DNA of 64,000 bases from Pseudomonas syringae KCTC 12500 (GCF_000507185.2 NZ_AYTM02000002.1:891501-955500); one strand, 5' to 3'. Shown: positions 42,019 to 52,841, counted from the stretch's first letter. A program made the numbers and translations. Notes: generated from the sequence alone by a model not told the origin.

Positions 42019-44511
42019 ATGAGCAGACCCACCGATTTCGCTCGACGATGGTTTCTCGCCCGAGGCTGGAAGCCCTTTGCGTTCCAGAAAGAGGTCTGGG
42101 CGGCGGTGAAGAATGGCGAGTCCGGTTTGCTGCATGCCAGCACCGGCTCGGGCAAGACCTACGCCGTATGGTTCGCCGCGCTCAACCGCTTCGCCAAAGC
42201 CAATACGCTCACCGCTGACAACAAACCCCGCAAACGCAAACCGCCTGCCGAGCCGCTGAGTGTCCTGTGGATCACGCCCATGCGCGCCCTGGCCGCCGAT
42301 ACCGCCCGCGCCCTTGAGGCGCCACTGGCCGAACTGGACATCCCGTGGTCGGTCGGCTTGCGCACCGGCGATACCAGCGGCAGCGAACGCGCCCGGCAGA
42401 GTCGGCGGCTGCCCTCTGCCTTGATCACCACCCCAGAAAGCCTGACGCTGCTGCTGACCCGTGCCGACGCTCAGGTCGCCTTGTCGACACTGAAGATGGT
42501 GGTGGTGGACGAATGGCACGAGCTGATCGGCAACAAGCGCGGCGTGCAGTTGCAACTGGCCTTGGCGCGCCTGAGGCGCTGGAATCCGCAACTGATCGTG
42601 TGGGGTATTTCCGCGACGCTGGGCAATCAGCAACACGCGCAGCAGGTACTGATCGGCGACGGCGGCGTGACCGTGCAAGGCAAAATCGTCAAGGACTTGC
42701 AGGTCGATACGCTGTTGCCGCCGTCCATCGAACGCTTCCCGTGGGCCGGGCACATGGGCCTGCGCATGTTGCCGCAGGTCGTGGCCGAGGTGGAAAGCAG
42801 CGCGAGCTGTCTGGTGTTCACCAACACCCGGGCGCAGTCGGAAATCTGGTATCAGGCGCTACTGGAAGCCCGCCCCGACTGGGCCGGGCTGATTGCCCTG
42901 CACCATGGGTCGCTGGCCCGAGAGGTCCGCGACTGGGTCGAGCGCGCGTTGAAGGAAGGCGCACTCAAGGCCGTGGTGTGTACCTCCAGCCTGGACCTGG
43001 GCGTGGACTTTCTGCCGGTCGAGCGCGTGTTGCAAATCGGCTCGCCCAAAGGTGTCGCACGCCTGATGCAGCGCGCCGGGCGCTCGGGCCACGCACCGGG
43101 TCGCCCTTCGCGCGTGACATTGGTGCCGACCCACAGCCTGGAGCTGGTCGAAGCTGCTGCCGCCCATGACGCCGTCGAAGCTCGGATGATCGAGCCCCGC
43201 GAATCCCCACACCAGCCGCTGGACGTGCTGGTCCAGCACCTGGTCAGCATCGCCCTGGGCGGTGGCTTCCGTCCCGATGAGCTGCTGGCCGAAGTACGCA
43301 GCGCCTGGGCTTACCACGACCTCAGCGACGAGCAATGGCAATGGGCGCTGGCGTTTGTCCGCAACGGCGGCCACTCGCTGACCGCCTACCCTGATTACCG
43401 CCGCGCCGAACCTGACGAGGACGGCGTCTGGCGGGTCCCCGATGCGCGTCTTGCAAGACGCCACCGCATGAGCGTGGGGACCATCGTCAGCGAGGCCACC
43501 GTCAACCTGAAATACTGGAAAAAAGGCGGCGGTGGTGGCTCGCTGGGCAGCGTCGAAGAAGGCTTCATCGCCAGACTCAAACCCGGTGATGGTTTTCTGT
43601 TCGGCGGACGCTTATTGGAGTTGGTTCGAGTGGAAAACATGACGGCCTACGTCAAACGCGCGACCGGCAAGAAAGCCGCCGTACCACGCTGGAATGGCGG
43701 TCGAATGCCCCTGTCCAGCGAACTGGCGGATGCCGTGGTGGAGAAGTTCGATGCCGCTGCGCGGAGCGAATTCAACAGCCCGGAAATGCGCGCCATCAAA
43801 CCCCTGCTGGAAGTGCAGCAGCAGTGGTCAGGGCTGCCACGACGCGACACATTGCTGGCCGAAACACTCAAGTCCCGGGAAGGCTGGCACCTGTTCCTCT
43901 ACCCGTTCGCCGGCCGCCACGTGCATCTGGGGCTGGGCAGCCTGTTGGCCTGGCGCCTGAGCCGGCATCAGCCGCTGACCTTTTCCATCGCCGTCAACGA
44001 CTACGGGCTGGAGCTGCTCAGCGCCAGCGAGATCGACTGGGCGCAGACGTTGCAGGCTGAACTGTTCAGCGAAACGGATCTGTTAGCCGATATTATCGCC
44101 AGCCTGAACGCTGGCGAACTGGCCCTGCGGCGCTTTAGGGAAATCGCGCGCATCTCCGGACTGGTGTTTTCCGGCTACCCTGGCGCAGCCAAGAGCAATC
44201 GTCAGCTTCAGGCATCCAGCGGGCTGTTCTTCGAGGTGTTCAAGCAGTACGACGCTGACAACATGCTGCTGACCCAGGCCGAACAGGAAGTCCTGCGTCA
44301 GGAACTGGACCTGCAGCGTCTGGAACTGACGTTGCGCCAGATCAACAGCCGCACGCTGGACCTGCACGCAATAAAGCGCGCGACCCCGCTGGCCTTTCCG
44401 TTGCTGGTCGAGCGCTTTCGCGAAAGCCTCAGTTCGGAGAAACTTGCCGACCGCATCGCGCGCATGGTCCGCGACCTGGAGAAAGCCGCTGGCCCGGAGC
44501 CTGAACAATGA
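42019..44511 (+). CDS. Ligase-associated DEXH helicase (Lhr-Core type)
   Basis: 830 residues. Superfamily 2 motifs: Walker [12 protein letters not shown] (about 41-51), DEWH in place of DEXH (VVDEWHEL), and motif [10 protein letters not shown]. After the RecA-like domains come the winged-helix and Lhr-core C-terminal domains ([20 protein letters not shown]-type region). This is the bacterial Lhr-Core helicase, a 3'-5' ssDNA translocase, usually adjacent to the ligase and PdeM genes. It overlaps pdeM by 4 nt. Confidence 0.95.
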   Translation: MSRPTDFARRWFLARGWKPFAFQKEVWAAVKNGESGLLHASTGSGKTYAVWFAALNRFAKANTLTADNKPRKRKPPAEPLSVLWITPMRALAADTARALEAPLAELDIPWSVGLRTGDTSGSERARQSRRLPSALITTPESLTLLLTRADAQVALSTLKMVVVDEWHELIGNKRGVQLQLALARLRRWNPQLIVWGISATLGNQQHAQQVLIGDGGVTVQGKIVKDLQVDTLLPPSIERFPWAGHMGLRMLPQVVAEVESSASCLVFTNTRAQSEIWYQALLEARPDWAGLIALHHGSLAREVRDWVERALKEGALKAVVCTSSLDLGVDFLPVERVLQIGSPKGVARLMQRAGRSGHAPGRPSRVTLVPTHSLELVEAAAAHDAVEARMIEPRESPHQPLDVLVQHLVSIALGGGFRPDELLAEVRSAWAYHDLSDEQWQWALAFVRNGGHSLTAYPDYRRAEPDEDGVWRVPDARLARRHRMSVGTIVSEATVNLKYWKKGGGGGSLGSVEEGFIARLKPGDGFLFGGRLLELVRVENMTAYVKRATGKKAAVPRWNGGRMPLSSELADAVVEKFDAAARSEFNSPEMRAIKPLLEVQQQWSGLPRRDTLLAETLKSREGWHLFLYPFAGRHVHLGLGSLLAWRLSRHQPLTFSIAVNDYGLELLSASEIDWAQTLQAELFSETDLLADIIASLNAGELALRRFREIARISGLVFSGYPGAAKSNRQLQASSGLFFEVFKQYDADNMLLTQAEQEVLRQELDLQRLELTLRQINSRTLDLHAIKRATPLAFPLLVERFRESLSSEKLADRIARMVRDLEKAAGPEPEQ

Positions 44512-45164
44512 GCCCGTATCTGGCTGTCACGCTGGCAGGAGAAGAGCTGTGGCTGCTGGCCGACAAGGCCATCTACTACCCCGCCAAACGATCCTTGCTG
44601 ATTGCCGATGCGCACTTTGGCAAGGCGGCCGCCTATCGCAAGCTCGGCCAACCGGTGCCGCACGGCACTACACAGGCGAATCTGCGCCGCCTGGACAGCC
44701 TTTTGGATGCCTATCCCTGCGATCATCTGATCTTTCTGGGCGATTTCCTGCACGCGCCGGAATCTCACGCGGTCGGCACGCTGGCGGCGCTGCAACAATG
44801 GCGGGCAGAGCGTTCGACACTACGCATCACACTGATCCGCGGCAACCATGACAAACGAGCCGGCGATCCGCCCGCCTCTCTGGGCATTGATGTGGTCCCC
44901 GAGCCCTTGGCACTCGGGCCATTTGCCCTGCAGCACGAGCCCGATCCGCACCCTGACCTGCACGTACTGGCCGGGCACGTTCATCCGGTGTATCGACTAC
45001 ACGGGCGCGGCCGGCAAAGCTTGCGGCTGGCGTGCTTCTACTTGGGCCGGCAAGTCAGTCTGCTGCCAGCCTTCGGCGAGTTCACGGGCGGTTTTCAGAT
45101 TCGCCCCGCACCGGACAGTACGATCTACGTGACCGGCGGTGATGCCGTGTGGCGAGTGGCATAG
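44508..45164 (+). CDS. pdeM: Ligase-associated DNA repair endonuclease PdeM (metallophosphoesterase)
   Basis: 218 residues. The calcineurin-like phosphoesterase motifs are all present: [12 protein letters not shown] (D-x-H), [12 protein letters not shown] (GD), RGNHD and [10 protein letters not shown]. Members cut DNA phosphodiester bonds with manganese and belong with the Lhr-type helicase. Its start overlaps the helicase stop. Confidence 0.93.
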   Translation: MSPYLAVTLAGEELWLLADKAIYYPAKRSLLIADAHFGKAAAYRKLGQPVPHGTTQANLRRLDSLLDAYPCDHLIFLGDFLHAPESHAVGTLAALQQWRAERSTLRITLIRGNHDKRAGDPPASLGIDVVPEPLALGPFALQHEPDPHPDLHVLAGHVHPVYRLHGRGRQSLRLACFYLGRQVSLLPAFGEFTGGFQIRPAPDSTIYVTGGDAVWRVA

Positions 45165-45184
45165 CGTCGCCGGTCGCCACATAC

Positions 45185-45222
45185 AAAACTGCCCGCTGCT
45201 CACGAGAACAGCAGGCAGTTTT
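45185..45222. terminator. Hairpin between pdeM and the Pro-rich peptide gene
   Basis: AAAACTGCC-C-GCTG, loop, CAGC-A-GGCAGTTTT: a near-perfect stem with A and T tracts on both sides, so it can terminate both convergent genes. Confidence 0.8.
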
Positions 45223-45229
45223 CTGATAA

Positions 45230-45448
45230 TCAGGCCACAGGTGCAGGTGGCGGCTCGTCAGGAACAGTAGGCCCGCCTGGCTCGGTTGGCTGAAACGGAG
45301 TATCGGGATCTGGATTACCCGGGATCCCGCCACCGACCATGTTCAGCTCCGGGCTGAGATCGGAATGAGCCATCAATGACCAGGCGAGCAGCCCGATCTC
45401 GTTAAGCGGAGATTGAACCTGTTCAGAGATTTTGAAAGTAGTCTTCAT
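45230..45448 (-). CDS. Small Pro-rich protein of unknown function
   Basis: 72 residues from the ATG at 45448, with GGAG before it on the minus strand. The first half (MKTTFKISEQVQSPLNEIGL) is polar; the second half is strongly Pro/Gly/Asp-rich with GGGIPGNPDPDTP and EPGGPTVPDEPPP. No Cys, no signal peptide. The layout resembles a leader plus low-complexity core, as in some modified peptides, but no modifying enzyme is next to it. Convergent with pdeM. Confidence 0.55.
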   Translation of the reverse strand: MKTTFKISEQVQSPLNEIGLLAWSLMAHSDLSPELNMVGGGIPGNPDPDTPFQPTEPGGPTVPDEPPPAPVA

Positions 45449-45561
45449 AGGGCACTCCAGATCAAAGGCTTTCGCACGTAATGAATTATGCGAAAGCATG
45501 TGAACAGATAGAGTGCGTAATAGAGTATTAATTCAATTCCACTAGTCAGCTGGAGCGCAAA

Positions 45562-46128
45562 TCAGGTACGCGGCAGGGTGACGCCACGCTGACCCTGGTA
45601 CTTGCCACCCCGATCCTTATAGGACACTTCACACTCCTCATCGGACTCAAGGAACAGCATCTGCGCCACGCCTTCGTTGGCGTAGATCTTGGCCGGCAGT
45701 GTGGTGGTGTTGGAAAACTCCAGCGTTACATGGCCTTCCCACTCAGGCTCGAGCGGCGTGACATTGACGATGATGCCGCAGCGCGCGTAGGTGCTCTTGC
45801 CCAGGCAGATGGTCAGAACGTTACGCGGAATGCGGAAATATTCGACGGTGCGCGCCAGTGCAAACGAGTTGGGCGGGATGATGCACACGTCGCTCTTGAT
45901 ATCGACGAAGCTTTTTTCATCGAAGTTTTTCGGGTCGACCGTGGCCGAATTGATGTTGGTGAAGACCTTGAATTCGTCGGCGCAACGCACGTCGTAGCCA
46001 TAACTGGACACCCCGAAAGAGATCACCCGATCAGCGCCTTCGCCACGTACCTGGCGCTCTACGAAGGGCTCGATCATCCCGTGTTCCTGCGCCATGCGGC
46101 GAATCCACTTGTCCGATTTGATGCTCAT
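45562..46128 (-). CDS. dcd: dCTP deaminase
   Basis: 188 residues. It deaminates dCTP to dUTP, the main source of dUMP for thymidylate synthesis in most Gram-negative bacteria. Recognisable segments are [62 protein letters not shown] and the C-terminal [15 protein letters not shown]. Full length. Confidence 0.97.
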   Translation of the reverse strand: MSIKSDKWIRRMAQEHGMIEPFVERQVRGEGADRVISFGVSSYGYDVRCADEFKVFTNINSATVDPKNFDEKSFVDIKSDVCIIPPNSFALARTVEYFRIPRNVLTICLGKSTYARCGIIVNVTPLEPEWEGHVTLEFSNTTTLPAKIYANEGVAQMLFLESDEECEVSYKDRGGKYQGQRGVTLPRT

Positions 46129-46447
46129 GGCGGTGTCCTGAATAGCGAGGTGAAAAAGATATCCGGCATCTTACCGGGCTGAGGCCGAGGGTTCAAAGGC
46201 AACAGATCGCGAGTTCGCGTGACCGGCCGGGCTGTTTCGCTGCGAATGGAAATAATCATCAACAGACCATTGGCACGTTCGGAAAAAAGGGTTAAGGTGG
46301 CGTCACTGTGTTGCTTGTGTCACTGAGAATCTCTACACGATGTTGAATTTCGATCCAACCATCTCCATGAATTTTCCAGCTCTTTGCACTCAGTCTCGGC
46401 CAGGGCTCTTCCTACGCCGCAGTTAACTTTGTCCAAGGAGATATACT
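46129..46447. other. dcd/cold-shock gene intergenic region with long leader
   Basis: 319 nt without a gene. The part before 46448 is AT-richer and would form a long untranslated leader (about 100-200 nt) of the cold-shock gene, which in E. coli cspA mRNA acts as a temperature-sensitive structure. A consensus AAGGAG lies at 46435-46440. Confidence 0.6.
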
Positions 46448-46657
46448 ATGTCCAATCGCCAAACTGGTACCGTTAAGTGGTTCAACGATGAAAAAGGCTT
46501 CGGCTTCATCACTCCACAATCCGGTGACGACCTGTTCGTGCACTTCAAAGCTATCCAATCCGACGGCTTCAAAAGCCTGAAAGAAGGCCAACAGGTTTCT
46601 TTCATCGCTACCCGCGGTCAGAAAGGCATGCAAGCTGAAGAAGTTCAAGTTATCTAA
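46448..46657 (+). CDS. Cold-shock protein (CspA/CapB family)
   Basis: 69 residues. The cold-shock domain RNA-binding motifs RNP1 (KGFGFITP) and RNP2 (LFVHF) are intact, with [15 protein letters not shown] at the start. It binds single-stranded nucleic acid and acts as an RNA chaperone. The RBS AAGGAG is 7 nt before the ATG, and a strong terminator follows. Confidence 0.96.
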   Translation: MSNRQTGTVKWFNDEKGFGFITPQSGDDLFVHFKAIQSDGFKSLKEGQQVSFIATRGQKGMQAEEVQVI

Positions 46658-46674
46658 CTTGTACTGATTCGCTT

Positions 46675-46705
46675 AAAAACCCCGCCCTCAAAAGCGGGGT
46701 TTTTT
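46675..46705 (+). terminator. Terminator of the cold-shock gene
   Basis: AAAAACCCCGC, 8-nt loop, GCGGGG and TTTTTT: a textbook rho-independent terminator 17 nt after the stop codon. Confidence 0.95.
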
Positions 46706-46805
46706 ATTGCCCGCCTTTTGACCTCTCGCTGGCTGAACACCCGCTGGACGCCTGACCAGAACGAGAGAAGCACAGCACCTCCCCCGCCCGATCATCACCA
46801 TCCAA

Positions 46806-47900
46806 TCAGTCGTCGCTTACCGAAATCGTCGGCATGGCTGGACTTGCAGCTTCCTGCAACACGATCCGCGCACCGACGTGACGTGCCAGCTCCTGATACA
46901 CCATCGCAATCTGACTCTCCGGCTCGGCAATCGCCGTAGGCTTGCCGCCATCTGCCTGCTCGCGAATCAGCATCGAAAGCGGCAGTGACGCCAGCAGCTC
47001 GACATCATACTGCGTCGCCAGCTTCGCGCCGCCACCTTCACCGAACAGATGCTCGGCATGGCCGCAGTTGGAGCAGATGTGCACCGCCATGTTTTCCACC
47101 ACGCCCAGTACCGGAATGTTGACCTTGCGGAACATCTCGACACCCTTTTTCGCATCCAGCAAAGCCAGATCCTGTGGTGTGGTGACAATCACGGCCCCCG
47201 CCACCGGGACTTTCTGCGCGAGCGTCAACTGGATATCACCGGTGCCGGGCGGCATGTCGATGACCAGATAGTCCAGGTCATTCCAGGCAGTCTGCGTGAC
47301 CAATTGCAGCAAAGCCCCCGACACCATCGGTCCGCGCCAGACCATCGGCGTGTTGTCGTCGGTCAGAAAGGCCATCGACATCACCTCGATGCCATGCGCC
47401 TCGACCGGCACGAACCACTTCTGGTCCTTGATCTTCGGCCGCGTGCCTTCGGGAATACCGAACATCACCCCTTGGCTCGGCCCATAGATATCGGCATCGA
47501 GGATACCGACGCGAGCGCCTTCGCGAGACAGCGCCAAGGCCAGATTGGCGGCGGTCGTGGACTTGCCGACACCGCCCTTGCCGGACGCGACGGCGACAAT
47601 GTTTTTCACATTGGCAAGCCCCGGAATCTGGCTCTGGGCCTTGTGCGCGCTGATTACACTGCTGATGGCGACGGTGGCCGAACTGACGCCGTCCAGATTC
47701 TCGATGGCGGTTTTCAGCACGTGCGCCCAGCCGTTCTTGAACAGGTCGGCGGCATAGCCCAATTCGAGTTGCACGCTGACCTGTGCCCCGTGAATATCGA
47801 TGGACCGGACGCAACCGGCAGTGACCGGATCCTGATTCAGATAGGGGTCGGTGTACTGGCGAAGAATCGTCTCCACCGCTGCGCGATTGACTGCGCTCAT
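46806..47900 (-). CDS. apbC: Iron-sulphur cluster carrier protein ApbC/Mrp
   Basis: 364 residues from the ATG at 47900, preceded by GGAG; a longer in-frame start has no RBS. An N-terminal MIP18/DUF59-like domain (AVETILRQYTDPYLNQDPV) is followed by a P-loop ATPase with the deviant Walker A GKGGVGKST (near residue 106). The CxxC of the C-terminal half (CSNCGH) is the cluster-binding motif. It loads Fe-S clusters onto target proteins. Divergent from metG. Confidence 0.95.
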   Translation of the reverse strand: MSAVNRAAVETILRQYTDPYLNQDPVTAGCVRSIDIHGAQVSVQLELGYAADLFKNGWAHVLKTAIENLDGVSSATVAISSVISAHKAQSQIPGLANVKNIVAVASGKGGVGKSTTAANLALALSREGARVGILDADIYGPSQGVMFGIPEGTRPKIKDQKWFVPVEAHGIEVMSMAFLTDDNTPMVWRGPMVSGALLQLVTQTAWNDLDYLVIDMPPGTGDIQLTLAQKVPVAGAVIVTTPQDLALLDAKKGVEMFRKVNIPVLGVVENMAVHICSNCGHAEHLFGEGGGAKLATQYDVELLASLPLSMLIREQADGGKPTAIAEPESQIAMVYQELARHVGARIVLQEAASPAMPTISVSDD

Positions 47901-48043
47901 GGGCTTACTCCGTAAAAAGACTGACTGGAACAGCCGACCATCGTACCTGTTCTGCCAGCAGCCCACATGATTTCACTAAACCGCGCCCAACCATTCAGGA
48001 GCATTCCCACAACCGCACGGGTGAAAAAAATCGTTCAGACCTT

Positions 48044-48049
48044 TATAGT
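48044..48049 (+). promoter_or_regulatory. Possible -10 element of metG
   Basis: TATAGT at 48044-48049, 37 nt before the ATG at 48086. No convincing -35 hexamer at the usual distance. Confidence 0.4.
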
Positions 48050-48085
48050 GGCCGGTCTCCGTTTCACTTCAAGTAGCCGAGCCCC

Positions 48086-50134
48086 ATGTCCGAGCCACGC
48101 AAGATTCTCGTTACCAGCGCCCTGCCCTATGCCAATGGTTCCATTCACCTTGGCCACATGCTCGAGTACATCCAGACCGACATGTGGGTGCGTTTTCAGA
48201 AGCACCGCGGCAATCAATGCATCTATGTCTGCGCGGACGACGCCCATGGCTCGGCAATCATGCTGCGCGCCGAAAAGGAAGGTATTACGCCAGAGCAACT
48301 GATCGCCAACGTCAAGGCCGAACACAGCGCCGACTTTGCCGACTTCCTGGTGGACTTCGATAATTTCCACTCGACGCACTCTGACGAGAACCGCGAACTG
48401 TCGAGCATGATCTACAAGCGTCTGCGCGATGCGGGTCATATCGCGACGCGCTCGGTTACCCAGTACTTCGACCCGGAAAAGAAAATGTTCCTGGCCGACC
48501 GCTTCATCAAGGGCACCTGCCCGAAATGCGCGGCCGAGGATCAGTACGGCGACAACTGTGAAAAGTGCGGCGCCACCTATGCCCCGACGGATCTGAAAGA
48601 CCCCAAGTCGGCGATTTCCGGTGCCACGCCGGTGCTAAAGGACTCGAAGCACTTCTTCTTCGACCTTCCTGCATTCGACGCCATGCTCAAGCGCTGGACA
48701 CGCAGCGGTACCCTGCAGGACGCCGTTGCCAACAAGATCGCCGAATGGCTGGACAGTGGCCTGCAGCAGTGGGACATCTCCCGCGATGCGCCCTATTTCG
48801 GCTTTGAAATTCCCGACGAGCCAGGCAAATACTTCTACGTGTGGCTTGATGCGCCGATCGGCTACATGGCCAGCTTCAAGAACCTGTGTGCGCGTCGTCC
48901 AGACCTGGACTTCGATGCGTACTGGGGAAAGGGCGCGACCACCGAGCTCTATCACTTCATCGGCAAGGACATCGTCAACTTCCACGCTCTGTTCTGGCCT
49001 GCCATGCTGGAAGGCGCTGACTTGCGCACACCGACCGGCATCAATGTCCACGGCTACCTGACCGTCAATGGCCAGAAAATGTCGAAATCGCGTGGCACCT
49101 TTATCAAGGCGCGCACCTACCTCGACCACCTGCCGCCCGAGTACCTGCGCTATTACTACGCATCCAAACTGGGCCGTGGCGTCGACGACCTCGATCTGAA
49201 CCTCGAAGACTTCGTGCAAAAGGTCAACTCCGACCTGATCGGCAAGGTTGTCAACATTGCCAGCCGTTGCGCCGGGTTCATTCACAAGGGCAACGCCGGT
49301 GTGATGGTCGAAGCCAATGCCGCGCCCGAGCTGACCGACGCGTTTCTGGCGGCTGCACCCAGCATTGCCGATGCCTACGAAGCCCGCGACTTCGCCCGCG
49401 CCATGCGCGAGACCATGGCCCTGGCGGACCGCGCCAATGCCTACATCGCGGAAAAAGCGCCATGGGCGCTGGCCAAACAGGAAGGCAGGCAGGATGAAGT
49501 CCAGGCCGTCTGTGCGCTGGGCATCAACCTGTTCCGCCAACTGGTGATTTTCCTCAAGCCGGTCCTGCCCAATCTGGCCGCCGATGCAGAAAAATTTCTC
49601 AACGTCGAACCACTGACCTGGGAAGACCACAAGATCTTGCTGACCAATCATCAGCTCAACCCTTTCTCGGCGCTGATGACCCGTATCGACCCGGTCAAGG
49701 TCGAGGCCATGGCCACTGCCTCCAAGGAAGACCTGACCGCTACCGACTCGTCGGCGGACACCGCGCCTGCCGGTAATGGCGAACTCGCCAAAGAGCCGCT
49801 TTCGGCGGAAATCGACTTTGACGCCTTTGCCGCCATCGACCTGCGCGTCGCGCTGATTCTCAAGGCCGAACACGTGGAGGGTGCCGACAAGCTGCTGCGC
49901 CTGACTCTGGACATCGGCGACGAGCAGCGCAATGTCTTTTCCGGCATCAAGAGCGCATACCCGAACCCGTCCGAACTCGAAGGCCGTCTGACCATGATGA
50001 TCGCCAACCTCAAGCCGCGAAAAATGCGTTTCGGCATTTCGCAGGGCATGGTGATGGCGGCAGGCCCCGGCGGTGAGGAGATCTATCTGCTCAGCCCCGA
50101 CAGCGGTGCCAAGCCAGGCCAGCGCATCAAGTAA
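48086..50134 (+). CDS. metG: Methionine-tRNA ligase
   Basis: 682 residues, the long form with a C-terminal tRNA-binding (EMAP-like) domain from about residue 575 ([36 protein letters not shown]). The HIGH motif is in SIHLGHML and the KMSKS motif is KMSKSRG. Four zinc-site cysteines are in [18 protein letters not shown]. It charges tRNA-Met for initiation and elongation. Confidence 0.98.
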   Translation: MSEPRKILVTSALPYANGSIHLGHMLEYIQTDMWVRFQKHRGNQCIYVCADDAHGSAIMLRAEKEGITPEQLIANVKAEHSADFADFLVDFDNFHSTHSDENRELSSMIYKRLRDAGHIATRSVTQYFDPEKKMFLADRFIKGTCPKCAAEDQYGDNCEKCGATYAPTDLKDPKSAISGATPVLKDSKHFFFDLPAFDAMLKRWTRSGTLQDAVANKIAEWLDSGLQQWDISRDAPYFGFEIPDEPGKYFYVWLDAPIGYMASFKNLCARRPDLDFDAYWGKGATTELYHFIGKDIVNFHALFWPAMLEGADLRTPTGINVHGYLTVNGQKMSKSRGTFIKARTYLDHLPPEYLRYYYASKLGRGVDDLDLNLEDFVQKVNSDLIGKVVNIASRCAGFIHKGNAGVMVEANAAPELTDAFLAAAPSIADAYEARDFARAMRETMALADRANAYIAEKAPWALAKQEGRQDEVQAVCALGINLFRQLVIFLKPVLPNLAADAEKFLNVEPLTWEDHKILLTNHQLNPFSALMTRIDPVKVEAMATASKEDLTATDSSADTAPAGNGELAKEPLSAEIDFDAFAAIDLRVALILKAEHVEGADKLLRLTLDIGDEQRNVFSGIKSAYPNPSELEGRLTMMIANLKPRKMRFGISQGMVMAAGPGGEEIYLLSPDSGAKPGQRIK

Positions 50135-50141
50135 AAAACGC

Positions 50142-50182
50142 AAGGCCCGGTATCCTGCCATCAGGCAGATACCGGGCCTTTA
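50142..50182 (+). terminator. Long hairpin after metG
   Basis: AAGGCCCGGTAT with ATACCGGGCCTT plus an inner CTGCC/GGCAG, loop ATCA and one bulged C, giving a 17-bp stem. Only TTTAC follows, so it may act as a terminator in one or both directions. Confidence 0.7.
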
Positions 50183-50262
50183 CGCATTCGCAAGCTCCCT
50201 GATCTGTCCGATAATGCTGCTCTCCAGATAGACAGAACACCTGTTGGTCACCTGGCAAGACC

Positions 50263-51138
50263 ATGACTGAATTGATTCGCCTGCTTCCCGACGTGGACCT
50301 CATCCGCAGTATCGACGCCCTTCTGCCGCAGACTCAGTGCGGCAAGTGCGGCCATCCCGGCTGCAAGCCCTACGCCGAAGGCATCGCTGGCGGCGAAGCC
50401 ATCAACAAGTGCCCCCCGGGCGGCGACGAAACGATAGTCCAGCTGGCCGAACTGCTGTCTGTTCCGGTCCTGACACTGGATATGCAACGCGGCACTGCAC
50501 CTGCACAGGTTGCCTTCATTCGCGAAGCAGAGTGCATCGGGTGTACCAAATGCATTCAGGCCTGCCCCGTGGATGCCATTCTCGGCGCAGCCAAGCTGAT
50601 GCACACCGTGATCATCGATGAATGCACAGGCTGTGATCTGTGCGTTGCGCCGTGCCCGGTGGATTGTATTGAAATGCATCCGCTGCCACTGGCAACGGTC
50701 ACGCCCATCGTCGGCGGTCTGGCCCCTACCCCCGAGCTGCAGGAGGCGCGGCAGCGCAAGCGTAGTCATGCCCGAATGCGTTTCGAAGCACGAAATGCAC
50801 GCCTGCACCGGGAGCAGCAAAAGCGGCTGGCAGAGCGCCTTGCGCGGTCGCAGCGCGTTGAATCCGCTCGGGACGTGTTGCCTCGATCCGCCGTTGCACT
50901 CGCCCGGAACGACAAGCCTGCCGGACCGGATGAGGCCTTGAAAAAAGCCCGAATTGCGCTGGCCATGAGCCGCGCGCAACTCAACAAGTCGCTCAAGGCG
51001 TTTGGTCACCCCCCCATTGCGGAGCAGGCCGCCAGGCTTGTGGAATTGCAGCGCGAATACGAAGCTGCCGAGCAGACACTTGCAGCACTTCTGCCACCCC
51101 CCGCACAGGCTAATTCCGAGGAAAAGCTCCACCCATGA
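50263..51138 (+). CDS. rnfB: RnfB-like ferredoxin subunit (orphan, soluble form)
   Basis: 291 residues. The Fe-S binding domain [18 protein letters not shown] (residues about 24-41) and two 4Fe-4S motifs ([24 protein letters not shown]) are those of RnfB/RsxB, the ferredoxin part of a Na+ or H+ translocating electron-transport complex. The N-terminal membrane helix of E. coli RsxB is absent. A Lys/Arg-rich helical C-terminal extension (from about 155) follows. No rnfA, C, D, G or E gene is nearby. It overlaps nth by 4 nt. Confidence 0.85.
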   Translation: MTELIRLLPDVDLIRSIDALLPQTQCGKCGHPGCKPYAEGIAGGEAINKCPPGGDETIVQLAELLSVPVLTLDMQRGTAPAQVAFIREAECIGCTKCIQACPVDAILGAAKLMHTVIIDECTGCDLCVAPCPVDCIEMHPLPLATVTPIVGGLAPTPELQEARQRKRSHARMRFEARNARLHREQQKRLAERLARSQRVESARDVLPRSAVALARNDKPAGPDEALKKARIALAMSRAQLNKSLKAFGHPPIAEQAARLVELQREYEAAEQTLAALLPPPAQANSEEKLHP

Positions 51139-51773
51139 ATGCCGCAAAACGCCAGGAAATCTTTCGCAGGCTGCATGAGGACAATCCGGACCCAAAAACC
51201 GAATTGGCCTACACCACGCCTTTTGAACTGCTGATAGCCGTCATCCTTTCCGCCCAGGCCACCGACGTAAGCGTCAACAAGGCGACTGCCAGGCTTTACC
51301 CGGTAGCCAATACACCACAGGCCATCTACGAACTGGGTGTAGCGGGGCTTTCCGAGTACATCAAGACAATCGGCCTTTACAACAGCAAAGCCAAAAACGT
51401 GATTGAAACCTGCCGCCTGCTGGTGGAGCTGCACAACGGTGAAGTACCGCAAACCCGGGAAGCACTCGAGGCGCTGCCGGGCGTCGGGCGCAAAACCGCT
51501 AACGTGGTGCTCAACACCGCTTTCCGCCAGATCGCGATGGCGGTAGACACGCATATCTTCCGCGTCAGCAACCGCACAGGCATCGCGCCAGGGAAAAATG
51601 TAGTGGAGGTGGAAAGGCAACTGATGAAATTTGTGCCGAAAAACTACCTGCTCGACGCTCATCACTGGCTGATTCTGCACGGGCGCTACGTTTGCCAGGC
51701 CCGTAAACCGCGGTGCGGCAGTTGCCGTATAGAAGATCTGTGCGATTACAAGGCAAAAACATCCGACGATTGA
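51135..51773 (+). CDS. nth: Endonuclease III
   Basis: 212 residues. HhH-GPD glycosylase/AP lyase for oxidised pyrimidines. The helix-hairpin-helix [14 protein letters not shown] (catalytic Lys in GRKTANVV) and the catalytic Asp in [11 protein letters not shown] are present. The 4Fe-4S cluster is C-x6-C-x2-C-x5-C ([17 protein letters not shown]). Translational coupling with the RnfB-like gene is found in many gammaproteobacteria. Confidence 0.97.
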   Translation: MNAAKRQEIFRRLHEDNPDPKTELAYTTPFELLIAVILSAQATDVSVNKATARLYPVANTPQAIYELGVAGLSEYIKTIGLYNSKAKNVIETCRLLVELHNGEVPQTREALEALPGVGRKTANVVLNTAFRQIAMAVDTHIFRVSNRTGIAPGKNVVEVERQLMKFVPKNYLLDAHHWLILHGRYVCQARKPRCGSCRIEDLCDYKAKTSDD

Positions 51774-51879
51774 GCCATACCGATCATTGCTGCCTTGCCG
51801 ATTGAAAAAATCTTTTTTACCCACCTTTGGATTGTCGATATAAGAAGCGCCAGAGAGCACAAGCCCTGGAGTCGACTTC

Positions 51880-52062
51880 ATGAGCACTGACAACGAACAA
51901 CTGGACGTAGACGACGACCTCGTCTCCGTCGACACGGACGACACAGAACCAGTGACTGTCGAGCCGGCGAAGACCAACCTGAGCAAACGGCGCACCATCG
52001 ACAACCTGCTTGAAGAGCGGCGTTTGCAGAAGCAGTTGGCTGATTACGACTTCGATTTCTAG
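51880..52062 (+). CDS. PA3496-type small conserved protein
   Basis: 60 residues, acidic first half (DVDDDLVSVDTDDTEP) and a conserved charged C-terminus (NLSKRRTIDNLLEERRLQKQLADYDFDF). In P. aeruginosa the counterpart also follows nth (PA3496), and the family has been named for a putative role in envelope integrity. RBS-like sequence is weak (CTTC ATG); the start is the only sensible one. Confidence 0.8.
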   Translation: MSTDNEQLDVDDDLVSVDTDDTEPVTVEPAKTNLSKRRTIDNLLEERRLQKQLADYDFDF

Positions 52063-52103
52063 ACAGCCCTGAAATCGCACTGACTTGCTCGATCAGGGCA
52101 TTT

Positions 52104-52126
52104 GAAGCCTCTCCAGAAGAGGCTTC
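52104..52126. terminator. Hairpin after the PA3496-type gene
   Basis: A perfect 9-bp stem GAAGCCTCT-CCAGA-AGAGGCTTC, 42 nt after the stop codon. No T run follows, so function as a terminator is only likely. Confidence 0.4.
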
Positions 52127-52214
52127 GATACGTGATCAATACGGAAAATGAATGTTCGATAGCCGACCTGCACGACCGGTTATCAGCCACGCCCCCTTTT
52201 AAACAGTGCCTTAT

Positions 52215-52841
52215 TCATACCAGCCCGTTACGCTGCGCGAGCTCGATCAGATCGACCAGAGAATGTGCGTTGAGCTTGAGCAACAAACGCGTTTTATAGG
52301 TGCTGACGGTCTTGTTGCTCAGAAACATGCCGTCTGCAATTTCCTTGTTGGTCTTGCCTCGGGCCAACTGCTGCAAAACCATCATCTCCCTGCCGGAAAG
52401 TCGGTCAACCATGTCCGACTCACTCGCGTTGCCCATACTGGAGCGAACAGTGTGCAACGCCTGGTTGGGAAAGTAGCTGTACCCTGACAGTACCGCCTTG
52501 ATGGCACTTAGAAGCTCGGTCAGATCCTGCTGCTTGCAGACATAGCCGGCGGCCCCGGCCTGCATGCAGCGCATGGAGAAGTGGCCCGGCGCCTGAGAGG
52601 TGAGGATCAGAACCTTGAATGGCAACGTCATGGCTGACAGACGGGCGATTACCTCCAGCCCGTCGAGCTTGGGGATACCGATATCAAGAATGACGATATC
52701 CGGGAGGTGCTCACGCGCCAGTTGCAGCGCATCCACACCGTTGTCAGTCTCCGCGATGACCTCATAGCCATGACGCTCCATCAGCATGCGTACAGCAAGG
52801 CGAATGACGGGATGATCATCCACGATCAGCACTTTATTCAT
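52215..52841 (-). CDS. NarL/FixJ-family response regulator (EvgA/BvgA-like)
   Basis: 208 residues from the ATG at 52841 (MNKVLIVDDHP). The receiver domain has the acidic pair in VDDHP, the phosphorylation Asp in VILDIGIPKLDG, and the Thr/Ser and Lys positions (LILTSQAP; YVCKQQDLTELL). The C-terminal LuxR-type HTH is LSGREMMVLQQLARGKTNKEIADGMFLSNKTVSTYKTRLLLKL. No sensor kinase gene is adjacent, so its partner is elsewhere. Its promoter faces a long AT-rich gap. Confidence 0.92.
   Translation of the reverse strand: MNKVLIVDDHPVIRLAVRMLMERHGYEVIAETDNGVDALQLAREHLPDIVILDIGIPKLDGLEVIARLSAMTLPFKVLILTSQAPGHFSMRCMQAGAAGYVCKQQDLTELLSAIKAVLSGYSYFPNQALHTVRSSMGNASESDMVDRLSGREMMVLQQLARGKTNKEIADGMFLSNKTVSTYKTRLLLKLNAHSLVDLIELAQRNGLV

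Noticed and set aside
48635..50161. Long open frame (508 codons) antisense to metG
   Set aside because: It covers the whole of metG on the other strand, has no recognisable domain, and is the expected result of GC-rich third positions.
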